Counted from the first letter of the stretch, positions 7,389 through 17,068 are shown. The stretch: DNA of 57,363 nt from Acidimicrobiia bacterium (GCA_016871315.1 VFZE01000037.1:1-57363), one strand, 5' to 3'. Program-made: numbers and translations. The notes: a model not told the origin generated them from the sequence alone.

Positions 7389-8570
7389 CTAACGGATGGA
7401 GTCAGGCGACTCAAGCCCTTCCATGGAGGTAAGCGTCGAGCCGTTAACGGTTAGGCGGAAGTAGCCGTCGTCGCCGCGGCCGGAGATTTCCGTGGCGGAT
7501 TCGGAGGCAACCTCAAACGTCTTCCACTTGCCTTGCAGGACACGGCGCCAGAGCTTCATCGCGCGGGAGGCGGATTCCGGGGTGTCCCAGCCGGAGGCGT
7601 ATGCCAGCGCGATGCGTTTGTTCTTCTTGTCCTCGTAGAGTGCATATTCGCCGCCGCGCCAGGATTCGGCGAGGGAGGCTTCCTCGTTCGCGTATTGGCG
7701 GAAGAGGATGGAGTGGTCGAATTCGCCGATGGTGCCGTCGGAGAGAACACGGTAGCCCTTCCGTTTCGGGACTTCCAGATCCACTGGCTTTTCCCCGGCG
7801 AACCAAGTCTCGGGGTGGAGAATGTGGCGGGTGGTGAGCGGAGGCCTGCGGAAGACTTCGCTGAAACCCTCCTTTCCCAATTTGCGGACGACGGCCTGCT
7901 GAAACACCATTCCCCTGGCGTACGGGAAGATGAGGGATTCCCGCATGTAGAGGGGGACTTTTTCAAAGACGGGAAAGGCGCCGCTGGAGGCAGTGGCCAT
8001 GCGGGACATAGCTTCCACAAGCAGGGGAGCATCGATAAGCGAGTTGCCGGCGCGGCGGGCCATGTATTCCGACATGAGCCAAGTGGCCTGGCCCTCCATC
8101 ACGGCGGTTCGGGCGACGGCGCCGTCGTCGGATGAGGCGCCTTTCTTAAGGTATTTTTCGAGGGAGAACTGCTGGTCGGCGAGGGCGTGGGCGAGCTCGT
8201 GCACAAGAGCCTGCTGCAACATGTCGCCGGATTCGAGCATGACCATCTTCTTTTTCCGGTAGTCGTAGAAGGCGGCTGCTTGTTCGCTAAGCAGGTCGAC
8301 GGTGGTTTCCTTGAGATTGAAATCCTGGGGGACGAAGCCGAACTTCTTCAGGGTGATTTCCTCGATGCGGATCTCCTCGGGTTTGACGACCTCATCGATG
8401 CGTTTGGTGAAGAAGCTCTTGAGAGCATCGCGGCTCATGGTCTCCTGCTGGATGGGCTTGTTGAGCTTCCAGCCGGTGATTTCGGAAAGCTCCTGGACAA
8501 TGGCGGCCACCGGGGATTGGGCGGCGGCTGAGGAAGCCAGCAGGAGGAGCAAGGCAAGGAAATGTTTCAT
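7389..8570 (-). CDS. Exported zincin-type metallopeptidase-like protein
   Basis: 393 residues from ATG 8570, which overlaps the MFS stop by 4 nt (ATGA) and begins with a signal peptide (MKHFLALLLLLASSAAAQ). A zinc site HELAHALADQQF (about 124-135) gives two His ligands and the catalytic Glu; the Glu in VMEGQATWLM about 40 residues later is a plausible third ligand. This HExxH...Q arrangement occurs in poorly characterised bacterial zincins. The C-terminal third (about 270-390) looks like a separate beta-rich domain. Substrate unknown. Confidence 0.72.
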   Translation of the reverse strand: MKHFLALLLLLASSAAAQSPVAAIVQELSEITGWKLNKPIQQETMSRDALKSFFTKRIDEVVKPEEIRIEEITLKKFGFVPQDFNLKETTVDLLSEQAAAFYDYRKKKMVMLESGDMLQQALVHELAHALADQQFSLEKYLKKGASSDDGAVARTAVMEGQATWLMSEYMARRAGNSLIDAPLLVEAMSRMATASSGAFPVFEKVPLYMRESLIFPYARGMVFQQAVVRKLGKEGFSEVFRRPPLTTRHILHPETWFAGEKPVDLEVPKRKGYRVLSDGTIGEFDHSILFRQYANEEASLAESWRGGEYALYEDKKNKRIALAYASGWDTPESASRAMKLWRRVLQGKWKTFEVASESATEISGRGDDGYFRLTVNGSTLTSMEGLESPDSIR

Positions 8571-9853
8571 GCGGGAGAACTCCGGTATTGATCGTGACGG
8601 ACCTGGCGTGCCCAAAGCAGTGCGGCCGCGAATGCGAACAGCGCTCCGGCGAAGACGGTGGTTCTGGCACCGATGCGTTCGGCGGCGGCGCCGGAGACCA
8701 AATTGCCGATAGGGAGCATGCCAATAACCATCATCGAATAGAGAGACATCATGCGGCCGCGGTAGTCGTCATGAATGAGAGTTTGGATGAGGGTGTTTGT
8801 GGCGGCAAGCTGGCGGAAGATGGAGAATCCGGCCAGCGAGATGGCGGCGATGGAAAGAAGGAAACTGGGCGAAATGGCGAAGATGACCAGGGCCACGCCC
8901 ATTTTGACGGCGCTGAAAAGGACGATGCGCGCCATGGAAGAGGTTCCCGTCTGCCGGGCGAGGACGAATGTGCCGATCACGGCGCCGAGTCCGAGAGCGG
9001 CGGTGAGAAAGCCAAAGCCTTCCGAGCCTTTCCGGAAAATATCCTCGGCGAAAAAGGGGCCGAGAACGATGACCGGGGAGCCGGCGAGATTGACCAGCGC
9101 CGTGGCAGCCAGCAGGATCCGCAGTTGGCGATTGTGCCAGGCGTACGAGAACCCTTCGCGGATATGTCGAAGCGGCGAGGTGGAAACTTTACGTTCCGGC
9201 TCGGCAGGGGAAATGGCGAACAGAGAACCGAGCACGGCAAGGAAGGTGAAGGCGTTGACCAGGAAACAGATTCCTTCGCCATAGGCAGCCAGGAAGAAGC
9301 CGCCGATGGAAGGCCCGACCAGTCGCGCGGCGTTGAAGGTCATGGAATTGAGGGCGATGGCGTTGGAAAGGTCGCGCGGGCCGACCATATGCACATAAAG
9401 AGCCTGGCGGGCGGGAATTTCAAACGCGTTGATGACGCCGAAGATGGTGGCCAACAGAAGCACCTGGGGAACGGAAATCCGGGAAGAAAGCGTCAGCCAG
9501 GCAAGGATAATAGCCTGAAGCATGAAAGCAAATTGAGCGGCGATGATAAGCGCGCGGCGGGAGTGGCGGTCCGCGGCGATGCCACCAAGAGGGGAGAGCA
9601 GCAACACGGGCAGATGGGTGCAGAAACCGAGCGCTCCCACGAGAAAGGTGGAATGCGATAGACGGTAAACGAGCCAGCTTTGGGCAAGGCTTTGCATCCA
9701 GGAACCGGAGAGGGAAACGATCTGACCAAAGATGAATACGCGGAAATCACGGTGCTCAAGTGCGCGGAGGGCAGTGGGCCAGGAGAAACGGCGTGGAGAG
9801 GAGACGGAGTCCGGCTCGGCGCCGCTGATCTGTGTCTGTTGTTGATTGCTCAA
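8567..9853 (-). CDS. MFS exporter of the EntS/MFS_3 type
   Basis: 428 residues, TTG start at 9853. Twelve hydrophobic segments are visible, with the conserved N-terminal LEHRDFRVFIFGQIVSLSG, the loop-2-3 motif GGIAADRHSRR and a second-half counterpart DDYRGRMMSLYSM. This pattern is typical of the DHA3/EntS efflux subfamily, which exports siderophores, macrolides or other small molecules using the proton gradient. Its stop overlaps the start of the zincin gene. No siderophore genes are nearby, so the substrate is open. The TTG start lacks a clear ribosome site. Confidence 0.85.
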   Translation of the reverse strand: MSNQQQTQISGAEPDSVSSPRRFSWPTALRALEHRDFRVFIFGQIVSLSGSWMQSLAQSWLVYRLSHSTFLVGALGFCTHLPVLLLSPLGGIAADRHSRRALIIAAQFAFMLQAIILAWLTLSSRISVPQVLLLATIFGVINAFEIPARQALYVHMVGPRDLSNAIALNSMTFNAARLVGPSIGGFFLAAYGEGICFLVNAFTFLAVLGSLFAISPAEPERKVSTSPLRHIREGFSYAWHNRQLRILLAATALVNLAGSPVIVLGPFFAEDIFRKGSEGFGFLTAALGLGAVIGTFVLARQTGTSSMARIVLFSAVKMGVALVIFAISPSFLLSIAAISLAGFSIFRQLAATNTLIQTLIHDDYRGRMMSLYSMMVIGMLPIGNLVSGAAAERIGARTTVFAGALFAFAAALLWARQVRHDQYRSSPA

Positions 9854-9898
9854 AAGGCCCAGGTCTAGCTACTCTTTGATGGTAGCGCGGCGGGCGGC

Positions 9899-10731
9899 TT
9901 ACGCGGAAGAAGCGGTCCGAAAAGTGAGAAGAAAATGGAAGCGTGAGCCCTTTCCGGGTTGCGAAGTGAAGCCGATCTGACCACCCATTATCTCCACCAG
10001 CATCTTACAGACAGTGAGGCCGATGCCGGCGCCGTCGTGGCGGCGCGAGAACGACGCGTCAGCCTGACGGAACATTTCGAAGACGAGATCCTGATGTTCG
10101 GTGGCGATGCCGATCCCTGTATCCTCCACGGCGAACTCGATGCGCACAAGACCTTCCCTCGCCTCATCCAGCAGGCGAGCCTGAATCCGAACGTGGCCGC
10201 TGTCGGTGAATTTGACGGCATTGGACAGGAGGTTGGTCAGGACCTGGCGAACACCCCTCGGATCGCCGATCACCTGCCCTGGCAAGCCGGCGTCGGGATC
10301 GACAACCATTCAATCTGCTCGGCGTCCAGAGGAGTGTACAAGAGCAGGTCGGTCATCCCGATGACGCCATTGAGAGGTGTGCGAAGTTCATGGCTCATGT
10401 TGGCGAGGAACTCCGACTTGAGACGGTTTGCCTGAACGGCTTCCTTGAGCGCCAGTGTCACATGTTGCTCGGCGTCGCGGCGCCTTGCGAGTTCGCGGCA
10501 GGCTTCGCTCCAGCGCCGGACGGAGAACAACAGCGCGAACAAACACCCCAACACCGCGAGGGTAAGAATCTCGTCGATCTCCCAATCCTCATAGCGGCCG
10601 CTCCAAAGGATCAAGTTCTCGAAGAGATCGAAACGAATGGAAATAACAAAAAAGACTAGACCAATGCAAGAGAGCAGGACGGCTTCCCGCACAGCGGCCG
10701 TATCCAGCAGCCGCCGGACGAAAGAAGCCAT
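9899..10731 (-). pseudogene. Histidine kinase with internal deletion and frameshift
   Basis: Two adjoining frames together encode a membrane histidine kinase. From ATG 10731: two membrane segments (about 18-33 and 54-70), a coiled linker and the phospho-acceptor helix with H114 ([12 protein letters not shown]), reading to LDAEQIE. About 10310 the sequence jumps, in another frame, to [20 protein letters not shown], then the ATP-binding boxes VEDTGIGI, FEMFRQAD and GAGIGLTVC to the end. The roughly 60-70 residues expected between (second dimerisation helix and first ATPase strands) are missing. Deletion plus frameshift should abolish the kinase. No response regulator is adjacent. Confidence 0.75.
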
Positions 10732-10774
10732 TATCCACGTCCGTACCGCGAGCGTGAGTCGTGCACCTCAGTGA

Positions 10775-12628
10775 TCACTCTTCCGCTAGCTTCGATTCGG
10801 AACAGATAACCGGGGATGGGATCTCCTGGTCTTTATATTGTAACTGATAAAGCTTGAAGTAAATGCCTCTTTGGGCAAGAAGCTCCTGATGCGGCCCCGA
10901 CTCACGCAACTCTCCTTTGTGCATTACGAGAATGCGGTCCGAGCGCTGAATCGTGGAGAGCCGATGAGCGATAACCAGCGAAGTCCGCCCCTGTAGAAGC
11001 TTAGCGAGCGCATCGCGAACACGCAGCTCCGTTTCCGTGTCGACACTGGAGGTTGCTTCGTCCAGAATGAGGAAGCGCGGGTTATGAGCGAGAGCGCGGG
11101 CGAAGCTTACGAGTTGTTTCTGGCCGGTGGAAAGTCCCGCGCCGCGTTCACGCACGGGATGGCGGAAGCCGTCCGGAAGCGAGGTAATATACGGCGTCAG
11201 ATTGACCTGACTGGCCGCATCCTGAAGTTTGTCGTCGGAGATAGCCGCTGTGCCGAGACGGATGTTATCGGCGATATCTCCGGTGAACAAAAAGGGGTCC
11301 TGCAGGACGACGCCGAAATGGGCGCGCAGTTCGCGTGTCGAGAACTCACGAATGTCAATGCCCCCAAGACGGATGGAGCCTTTCTGTACATCATAAAAGC
11401 GCAGCAGAAGGTTGGTCAGGGTGGTCTTGCCCGCGCCTGTATGACCGACAACCGCGATGGTTTCGCCAGGTTCAATGCGGAAAGTAACATCGCGCAATAC
11501 CCAGTCTTCGTCCTTATACGCGAACCAGACGTGATCGAATTCGATGGCGGCCGAGCCGTGGGGAACAGACCTGGATCCGGCCGGAGTCATGATTTCCACG
11601 GGAGTGTCCAGGAGGCCGAAGACCCGCTCGCCGGCGGCCATGGCGGCCTGAAAGATGTTGTACTTTTCGCTGAGATCCTGAATCGGCCGGTAGAACCGCA
11701 TCGCGTATTGGAAGAAGGCGATCAGGATCCCCAACGTCAAATCGCCTTGCTGGATGTGGTAGCCGCCATAGATAAGAAGGGAAGCCAGGCCGAGCATCCC
11801 GAAAAACTCGACGACAGGATAGAACCAGCCGTAGGCAAAGATGGAGTCCTTGAATGCGTCCATATGCTCGCGGTTGGATTGGTCGAACTCGGCCTCGCTA
11901 CGGGCTTCGCGATTGAAAAGCTGAAGGACGGCGATGCCGGTGATGTGCTCCTGAAGATAGGCGTTGATTTTCGCCACCGCGACGCGAATGCGGCGGTAGC
12001 TGGACTGCACGGACCTCCGGAAGAGGAAGGTTGCCATGACAACCAAAGGGAGCACGGCGAGCATGAGAAGGGTCATGCCCGGGCTGAGGTTGAACATGGC
12101 GATCAGAAGGAAGCTAAGCACCAGAATGTCGCCCATGACGGCGACCAGGCCGGAAGCAAACAGCTCATTGAGAGCATCCACATCGGTGGTGACCCTGGTA
12201 AGAATACGGCCGACGGGATGGCGGTCAAAATAGACAAGGTCGAGTTCCTGAAGGCGGCGCATGAGGCTGCGGCGGAGATCGAACATCACCTGCTGCCCGG
12301 TGCGGAGCATGAGGTAGCCTTGGGCGAAGGAAGAGATCATGCCGATCAGCATGGCTGCCAGATAAGCGGCGGAGATCTGCGTGAGGCCGGTCCAGGGATC
12401 GGAGGAAAGGTAGCCGTCCAAGGGGGTTTTCATCAGATCCTTGACCGGTGCCAGATAGCGGTCAACAGCCATCTTGGTGAGGAGCGGCCCAACGATCTGG
12501 ACGCCGGAGTTCACCAGCATGAACCCGAAAGCCGAGAAAACCCAGAGCTTATACGGCCAAGCGTAACGAAGGAGACGCCGCATCAGGCGCGCGTCATAAA
12601 CTTTACCTTTGACTACCTCTTCTTCCAC
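10775..12628 (-). CDS. ABC exporter (fused membrane and ATP-binding domains)
   Basis: 617 residues from GTG 12628. A CTG at 12685 and the ATG of DARLMRRLL at 12583 are other possibilities; the reading frame is open further upstream but there overlaps the M28 peptidase gene and is not protein-like. A six-helix exporter domain (about 20-330) is followed by the ATPase with Walker A GHTGAGKTT, Q-loop LQDPFLF, signature LSTGQ, Walker B FLILDEATSSVD and H-loop IAHRLST. MsbA/LmrA-type half-transporters work as homo- or heterodimers exporting lipids or drugs; no second half is encoded here. The LSTGQ signature and complete Walker B suggest an active site is present. Confidence 0.87.
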   Translation of the reverse strand: MEEEVVKGKVYDARLMRRLLRYAWPYKLWVFSAFGFMLVNSGVQIVGPLLTKMAVDRYLAPVKDLMKTPLDGYLSSDPWTGLTQISAAYLAAMLIGMISSFAQGYLMLRTGQQVMFDLRRSLMRRLQELDLVYFDRHPVGRILTRVTTDVDALNELFASGLVAVMGDILVLSFLLIAMFNLSPGMTLLMLAVLPLVVMATFLFRRSVQSSYRRIRVAVAKINAYLQEHITGIAVLQLFNREARSEAEFDQSNREHMDAFKDSIFAYGWFYPVVEFFGMLGLASLLIYGGYHIQQGDLTLGILIAFFQYAMRFYRPIQDLSEKYNIFQAAMAAGERVFGLLDTPVEIMTPAGSRSVPHGSAAIEFDHVWFAYKDEDWVLRDVTFRIEPGETIAVVGHTGAGKTTLTNLLLRFYDVQKGSIRLGGIDIREFSTRELRAHFGVVLQDPFLFTGDIADNIRLGTAAISDDKLQDAASQVNLTPYITSLPDGFRHPVRERGAGLSTGQKQLVSFARALAHNPRFLILDEATSSVDTETELRVRDALAKLLQGRTSLVIAHRLSTIQRSDRILVMHKGELRESGPHQELLAQRGIYFKLYQLQYKDQEIPSPVICSESKLAEE

Positions 12629-12689
12629 TTGATCCAGTGTAGCGGTTGATTCCGCCGCGCGGTAGTAACGTATTGGTTGAGACAGACCA

Positions 12690-14306
12690 CTAGTTGTTGC
12701 TGGTCGGCTTGGGCTGCTCGGCCTCGCGACGATCGCGCCGAGGCTGCGGTTTGGGCAGCGGTTTGCGCGGCAGCATCTCGGCGCGCGTGGCGGCATGATA
12801 GGCGAAGCTCGCGATGACGGCCGAGGCCTGCTGCAGATCGGCCGCCTGAATCCGGTCGTAGACGTCCATGTTGGAGTGGTGCGTGCGGGTGTCGTACTCG
12901 ATCGGGTCCTGGATGAACTGGAAGCCAGGCAGCCCCACCGCGTCAAACGACAGATGATCGGTGCCGCCGGTGTTGCGGATGCTCAGCGTGTTCATGCCGA
13001 GATCCTTGAACGGCTCCATCCACGCCTCAAACACCGGACGCACCATGTCGTTGCCCTGCAGGTAAACGCCGCGGATCTTGCCCGTTCCGTTGTCGTAGTT
13101 GAAATAGCCGGCCACTTTGGGGTGAGGGCCCTTCAGCGCCATCGTCTCCGGATCGGCGTAGTGATCTTTCACATAGGCCTTGGAGCCGAGCAAGCCCTGC
13201 TCTTCCCCACCCCACAGCGCGATGCGGACCGTGCGGTCCAGCTTCGCGTCAATCGCCTTCAGTACGCGCATCGCCTCGATCATCACCGCGCTGCCGGCTG
13301 CGTTGTCGGTGGCGCCGGTGCCGCCGTGCCAGGAATCGAAATGCGCGCCGATGATTACTACTTCATCTTTCTTGGACGTGCCGGGCAGTTCGCCCACCAC
13401 GTTAAAGGAATCCTTCGTTTCCGTGTGAAACTGCGCCTGAATCTCCAGCTCGATCTTCACCGGGATCTTCTTTTCCAAGAGGCGCACCACGCGGTTGTAA
13501 TGCTCCGGCGTGATCACCGCGTAGGGCGGCGGATCCGGATAGCGGCCTTCAAAGGATCCACCCGCGCTCGCGAAGATGGTTCCGCCGTCGCCGCGCAACC
13601 CGGCCGATAGCACCGCCACCGCGCCTTCGGACTTCAGGAACTGGTTCCGCTTGCCCGCGAACTGGCGAAGCGCCTCGCGGTTCAGCGGCGTGGCCGATGG
13701 GCCGCCCGGCGTCTCCGGCGACGGCGGCGGCCGGCGCGAGGAGCCGATCTGCGCAAAGAAGCGCTCGTTCAAGTCGGCATCGCTCAGCCGCCGGCCGGGT
13801 GTCGCGGTGGCCATCGGCGTCTCCCGCACGGCATCGATCAGCACTATCTTGCCCTTCAGCTTTCCCTTGAACTTTTCAAAGTCGGCCTCGGCGCGGATCG
13901 GCGCATGCACAGGCTCGGCGACCAGCACGCCTTCGGTGCCGGGCGCCCAGGCCAGCGGGAATCCGATCATCGGCGAGTAGCCCGGCTCTTTCAGGTGGGC
14001 CGCAAACCGGCTGTAGCTCCAACCACGGCCAAACGGTCCCCAAGTCTCCAGCTTCACCCCGCTCAACCCGATCTCCTTCAGCCGTCCCACGGTCCACTCC
14101 CCCGCCGCGCGGAACCCCGGCGAATTGGTCAGGCGTGGCCCATGCACGTCGGTCAAGTAGAACAGGTGCTCCATCACCTTGGAGTTCTCCAGCGCCTCGT
14201 TCTTGATGCGGTGCACGGTGAACAGATCCACTTTTTCCTGGCAGAAAGCGGCGCCCGGGGCGAGCACAAGCGCAAACAGAGACAAGGATCCAAATGTGAG
14301 TTTCAT
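12690..14306 (-). CDS. Exported M28-family metallopeptidase with PA domain
   Basis: 538 residues from ATG 14306 (ribosome-like GGGAAG 6 nt upstream), starting with a signal peptide ending at FCQ. A protease-associated insert lies about 120-290. The M28 di-zinc site follows: HFDSWHGGTGATDNAAG supplies His and the bridging Asp, GGEEQGLLGS the catalytic and ligand Glu, and GGTDHLSFD and THHSNMD the later ligands. M28 enzymes are amino- or carboxypeptidases acting outside the cytoplasm. The C-terminus is a charged, Pro/Arg-rich tail. It is the first gene of a stretch whose top strand is C-rich, unlike the segment before it. Divergent from dtxR. Confidence 0.87.
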   Translation of the reverse strand: MKLTFGSLSLFALVLAPGAAFCQEKVDLFTVHRIKNEALENSKVMEHLFYLTDVHGPRLTNSPGFRAAGEWTVGRLKEIGLSGVKLETWGPFGRGWSYSRFAAHLKEPGYSPMIGFPLAWAPGTEGVLVAEPVHAPIRAEADFEKFKGKLKGKIVLIDAVRETPMATATPGRRLSDADLNERFFAQIGSSRRPPPSPETPGGPSATPLNREALRQFAGKRNQFLKSEGAVAVLSAGLRGDGGTIFASAGGSFEGRYPDPPPYAVITPEHYNRVVRLLEKKIPVKIELEIQAQFHTETKDSFNVVGELPGTSKKDEVVIIGAHFDSWHGGTGATDNAAGSAVMIEAMRVLKAIDAKLDRTVRIALWGGEEQGLLGSKAYVKDHYADPETMALKGPHPKVAGYFNYDNGTGKIRGVYLQGNDMVRPVFEAWMEPFKDLGMNTLSIRNTGGTDHLSFDAVGLPGFQFIQDPIEYDTRTHHSNMDVYDRIQAADLQQASAVIASFAYHAATRAEMLPRKPLPKPQPRRDRREAEQPKPTSNN

Positions 14307-14345
14307 AGCGGCTTCCCAAGAGCATACCAGGAGCCCCCCACAGGG

Positions 14346-14351
14346 TACAAT
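14346..14351 (+). promoter_or_regulatory. -10-like box of the dtxR gene, overlapping the opposite promoter
   Basis: TACAAT lies 10 nt upstream of GTG 14362. Read on the minus strand the same bases form TTGTAC, which with TATGCT 18 nt further on makes a plausible promoter for the M28 gene. The two divergent promoters would overlap, so one DNA-bound regulator could affect both. Confidence 0.35.
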
Positions 14352-14361
14352 CATCTTGAGC

Positions 14362-15012
14362 GTGAAGATCACCATCTCCAAGGAGAACTATCTGAAGGCC
14401 ATCGCGGAAGCCGATAGCGAAGGCGAAGCGGTGATCGCCGCAACGCTTGCGCGCTGGCTTCATGTTTCGGCTCCCGCCGTCACCATGGCAACGCGGCGCC
14501 TCAAGCGCGACGGCCTCATCGAAGTCGACGCCAACGGCCACATCACGCTCACCGCCGAAGGCCGCGGAATCGCCGGACGCGTGCTCCACCGCCACCATCT
14601 GATCGAACGCATGCTGGTGGAGATCTTCGGCATGGAATGGTACAAGGTCCACGACGAGGCCGAGCGCTTGGAACATGCCGTCTCGGCCGATTTCGAGCGT
14701 TTGCTCGATCAGAAACTCGGCCCCGGCAAGGCCTGCCCGCACGGCAATCTCGCCGAACTAGTCACGCCCGACCAGCGCCGCCGCCGCGGATGGCGCACTC
14801 TGGATAAGGTAAAACCCGGCTCCCACGTCAAGGTGGTTAGTGTTTACGAACGTGATCGACAGCTGCTGGAGTATCTCGATGAACTGTCGATACAGCCCGG
14901 CAAACGGCTGGAGGTGCTAGGACATAACTACGATGACACCGCCAGCCTGCGCGTCGATGGAGCACCCGTGCAACTGGGCCGCGCGGCCGCGAGCAAGGTC
15001 TGGGTTGAGTAA
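14362..15012 (+). CDS. DtxR/MntR-family metal-dependent transcriptional regulator
   Basis: 216 residues from GTG 14362 (TTG 14356 also in frame). The winged helix-turn-helix covers about 1-60 (TISKENYLKAI, SAPAVTMATRRLKRDGLIE), the metal-binding dimerisation domain about 65-140 with candidate ligands in HRHHLIERMLVE, VHDEAERLEHAVS and CPHGN, and a FeoA-like SH3 domain the rest (VSVYERDR...KRLEVLGH). This is the three-domain layout of IdeR/DtxR. Such proteins bind Fe(II) or Mn(II) and repress uptake genes. No metal transporter is adjacent; the shared promoter region suggests autoregulation and possibly control of the M28 peptidase gene. Confidence 0.87.
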   Translation: MKITISKENYLKAIAEADSEGEAVIAATLARWLHVSAPAVTMATRRLKRDGLIEVDANGHITLTAEGRGIAGRVLHRHHLIERMLVEIFGMEWYKVHDEAERLEHAVSADFERLLDQKLGPGKACPHGNLAELVTPDQRRRRGWRTLDKVKPGSHVKVVSVYERDRQLLEYLDELSIQPGKRLEVLGHNYDDTASLRVDGAPVQLGRAAASKVWVE

Positions 15013-15075
15013 GCCTAATTCTTTTCTTCCCTCAGTGACATTCAGATTTCTCACCCCCCAGCCGATCTGGTTGGG

Positions 15076-16296
15076 GTGGGACATAAAATCCTTTCGGCGC
15101 TGGTCCTGTTATCGTGTCTTGCGCCTGGGGTTTTCGCGCAGGCGCCCAATCAAAGCACACTGTTTGACGCAACACAGTTGCACGACATACACCTGAGAAT
15201 GAATCCCAACGACTGGGCCAGCCTGCAAGCCAACTACATTCAGAACACTTACTACCGTGTGGATCTTACCTGGCGCGGCATGAAGGCCGACAACGCGGGA
15301 GTCCGCTCGCGTGGCAACGGCAGCCGCAATCCGCGTAAGCCCGGCCTGAAAATCGACTTCGGCAAGTTTACGAAGAATCGCCGTTTCGTGGGCCTGGACA
15401 CTCTGGTTTTGGACAATCTCTGGCAGGACGACTCCATGCTGATCGAACCGCTCATCATGGAACTATTCCGCAAGCTGGAGGTTCCCGCGCCACGTGGATC
15501 TTTTGCACGCCTGTTCATCAATGGCCAGTACCATGGCCTGTACGCGATGGTAGAGGATGTCGACCAGGGATTCCTGGCCCGCAACTTCGAGAATCCGCTC
15601 GGCCATCTCTATGAATACAAGTGGATCCTGCCCTGGCGCTTCAACGATCTCGGCCCCGACCCCGCGACTTACGTGCCCACTATGTTTAAGCCCGCCACGC
15701 ATGAGTCGCGGCCGGAGCCGGAGGGAATTCTCGAGCTGATCCAGGCGGCCAACTCGCCCGATCCGGAGGATTTCGCTCGCCGCATCCGCACGAGCCTACA
15801 TATCAAGAGCTTTCTCATCTATCTCGCAGTCGATAATTTCCTTTGCGACGGCGACGGCCTCAACGGCCGGTGGGCGATGAACAATTTCTTCTTGTACCGC
15901 CCTCCAGGATCGGCGATGTTCCACTGGATCCCATGGGATAAGGATGGCGCGTTCGACGGCTTGGAGCGGCCCCTACTGTATGGAGTCGCCGACAACGTCC
16001 TCATGCGCCGCCTGCTGGCGGTTCCCGAGCATGCCGCATTCTTCCTGGAAACCGTAGACAAGATCGCCAACCAGCATGCCGGAGAAGGAAACTGGATGAG
16101 CGAGCGCGCCTCCACCTACTACAACCTGATCCGCAACGCGGTCCTTGCCGATCCGAACAAGCGCGTCACGGCGCACGAGTTCGAGACGCACGTCACGCAC
16201 GTCCGCTATTTCATCGAGGACCGCCCCTGGCGCGTGATGGAAGAAGTGGAGCCTTTACGAAACTTGCCACCGGAAGAGTGGCTCAGCCCGCACTAG
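15076..16296 (+). CDS. Exported CotH-like kinase-fold protein
   Basis: 406 residues, GTG start at 15076, signal peptide to about residue 22. It has the CotH pattern: VRSRGNGSRNPRKPGLKI (substrate lysine strand), an N-lobe with FINGQYHGLYAMVEDVD, a helical lobe, and the metal-binding WIPWDKDGAFDG matching the CotH 'W.pwDlD.aFG' motif. CotH proteins phosphorylate spore-coat proteins in Bacillus, and homologues are widespread in secreted form with unknown clients. The canonical Gly after Phe is shifted (AFDG), so activity is uncertain. No coat-type target is encoded nearby. Confidence 0.82.
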   Translation: MGHKILSALVLLSCLAPGVFAQAPNQSTLFDATQLHDIHLRMNPNDWASLQANYIQNTYYRVDLTWRGMKADNAGVRSRGNGSRNPRKPGLKIDFGKFTKNRRFVGLDTLVLDNLWQDDSMLIEPLIMELFRKLEVPAPRGSFARLFINGQYHGLYAMVEDVDQGFLARNFENPLGHLYEYKWILPWRFNDLGPDPATYVPTMFKPATHESRPEPEGILELIQAANSPDPEDFARRIRTSLHIKSFLIYLAVDNFLCDGDGLNGRWAMNNFFLYRPPGSAMFHWIPWDKDGAFDGLERPLLYGVADNVLMRRLLAVPEHAAFFLETVDKIANQHAGEGNWMSERASTYYNLIRNAVLADPNKRVTAHEFETHVTHVRYFIEDRPWRVMEEVEPLRNLPPEEWLSPH

Positions 16297-16300
16297 CCGG

Positions 16301-17061
16301 CTAGGGCTCCAACTTCCGCAACCAGATATTCCGGAACGTCATCTGCGTGTGCGGCGCGTTTGGGAAGTTGCTTGATCCTGCAGCAGCAACGGCCCCTCCC
16401 CGCAGATCGCCGCCAGCCGGCATCCGCCTCCCTTGCGCTCCACCTTCACTCCGTCCTGAATCAGCACCCCGTTCAAAAACAGGCTCACGCGGCCCGCCTC
16501 ACTGACTTTCCCTTCGCCGTCGCACTTGGGCGCGCGGAACAGAATGTCGAAGCTCTGCCAATCCCCCGGCTTGCGGCTTGCGTTCACCAGCGGCGGAGCA
16601 AATCCGTACACACCCCCCAAGGATCCATCCGGATAGGTCGGGTTCTCATAGCTATCGAGAATTTGAACCTCGTAACAGGCTTGCAGGTACACGCCGCTGT
16701 TACCGCGCCGCTGCCCCTGCTGGTCCTGCATGAGCGGCACTTTGAACTCGATATGGATTTGCGCGTCGCGGAATGTCTCCGTGCTCACGGCATCACCGCT
16801 GCCGGTGGCGCAGATCATCTCGCGGTTCTCCGCCTTACATCCTGTCGGCGATCCGTCCTTCTTACGCCACCCGTTCACGTCCTTGCCGCCAAACAAAACC
16901 ACCGCATCGGAAGGCGGCTGCCAGTCTCTTGCAGCGGGCGTCACCACGCGCGGCTGCGGCCCGACTTCCTTCTTGCTCTTCTTGCCTGCTCCCTTCGGCT
17001 CCTGCCCGAGCAAAGCCAAGCCAAGCAGTCCCATGGTCGCCAGCCAAAGCGCGTTTCTCAT
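16301..17061 (-). pseudogene. DUF1080 (3-keto-disaccharide hydrolase-like) protein, frameshifted near its end
   Basis: From ATG 17061: signal peptide (MRNALWLATMGLLGLALLGQ), then the DUF1080 concanavalin-like beta sandwich with VVLFGGKDVNGWR, RGNSGVYLQACYEVQILDS and GDWQSFDILFRAP. The frame ends at 16339 after EGPLLLQDQ with an unrelated basic tail. In another frame, immediately following, is MTFRNIWLRKLEP and a stop at 16301, which is the conserved last strand of the family ('FRNIW'). One missing base near 16375 explains this. The domain occurs in secreted carbohydrate-active proteins. Either a recent frameshift or a sequencing error. Confidence 0.75.
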
Positions 17062-17068
17062 TCCGCGG

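Noticed and set aside
11084-12649. 521-residue open frame on the plus strand opposite the ABC exporter
   Set aside because: It is the antisense shadow of a clear ABC transporter with all ATPase motifs; composition is that of reversed codons and no domain is visible.
12629-12946. N-terminal extension of the ABC exporter reading frame
   Set aside because: It overlaps the M28 peptidase coding region and is Ser/Arg/Pro-rich without similarity to exporters.
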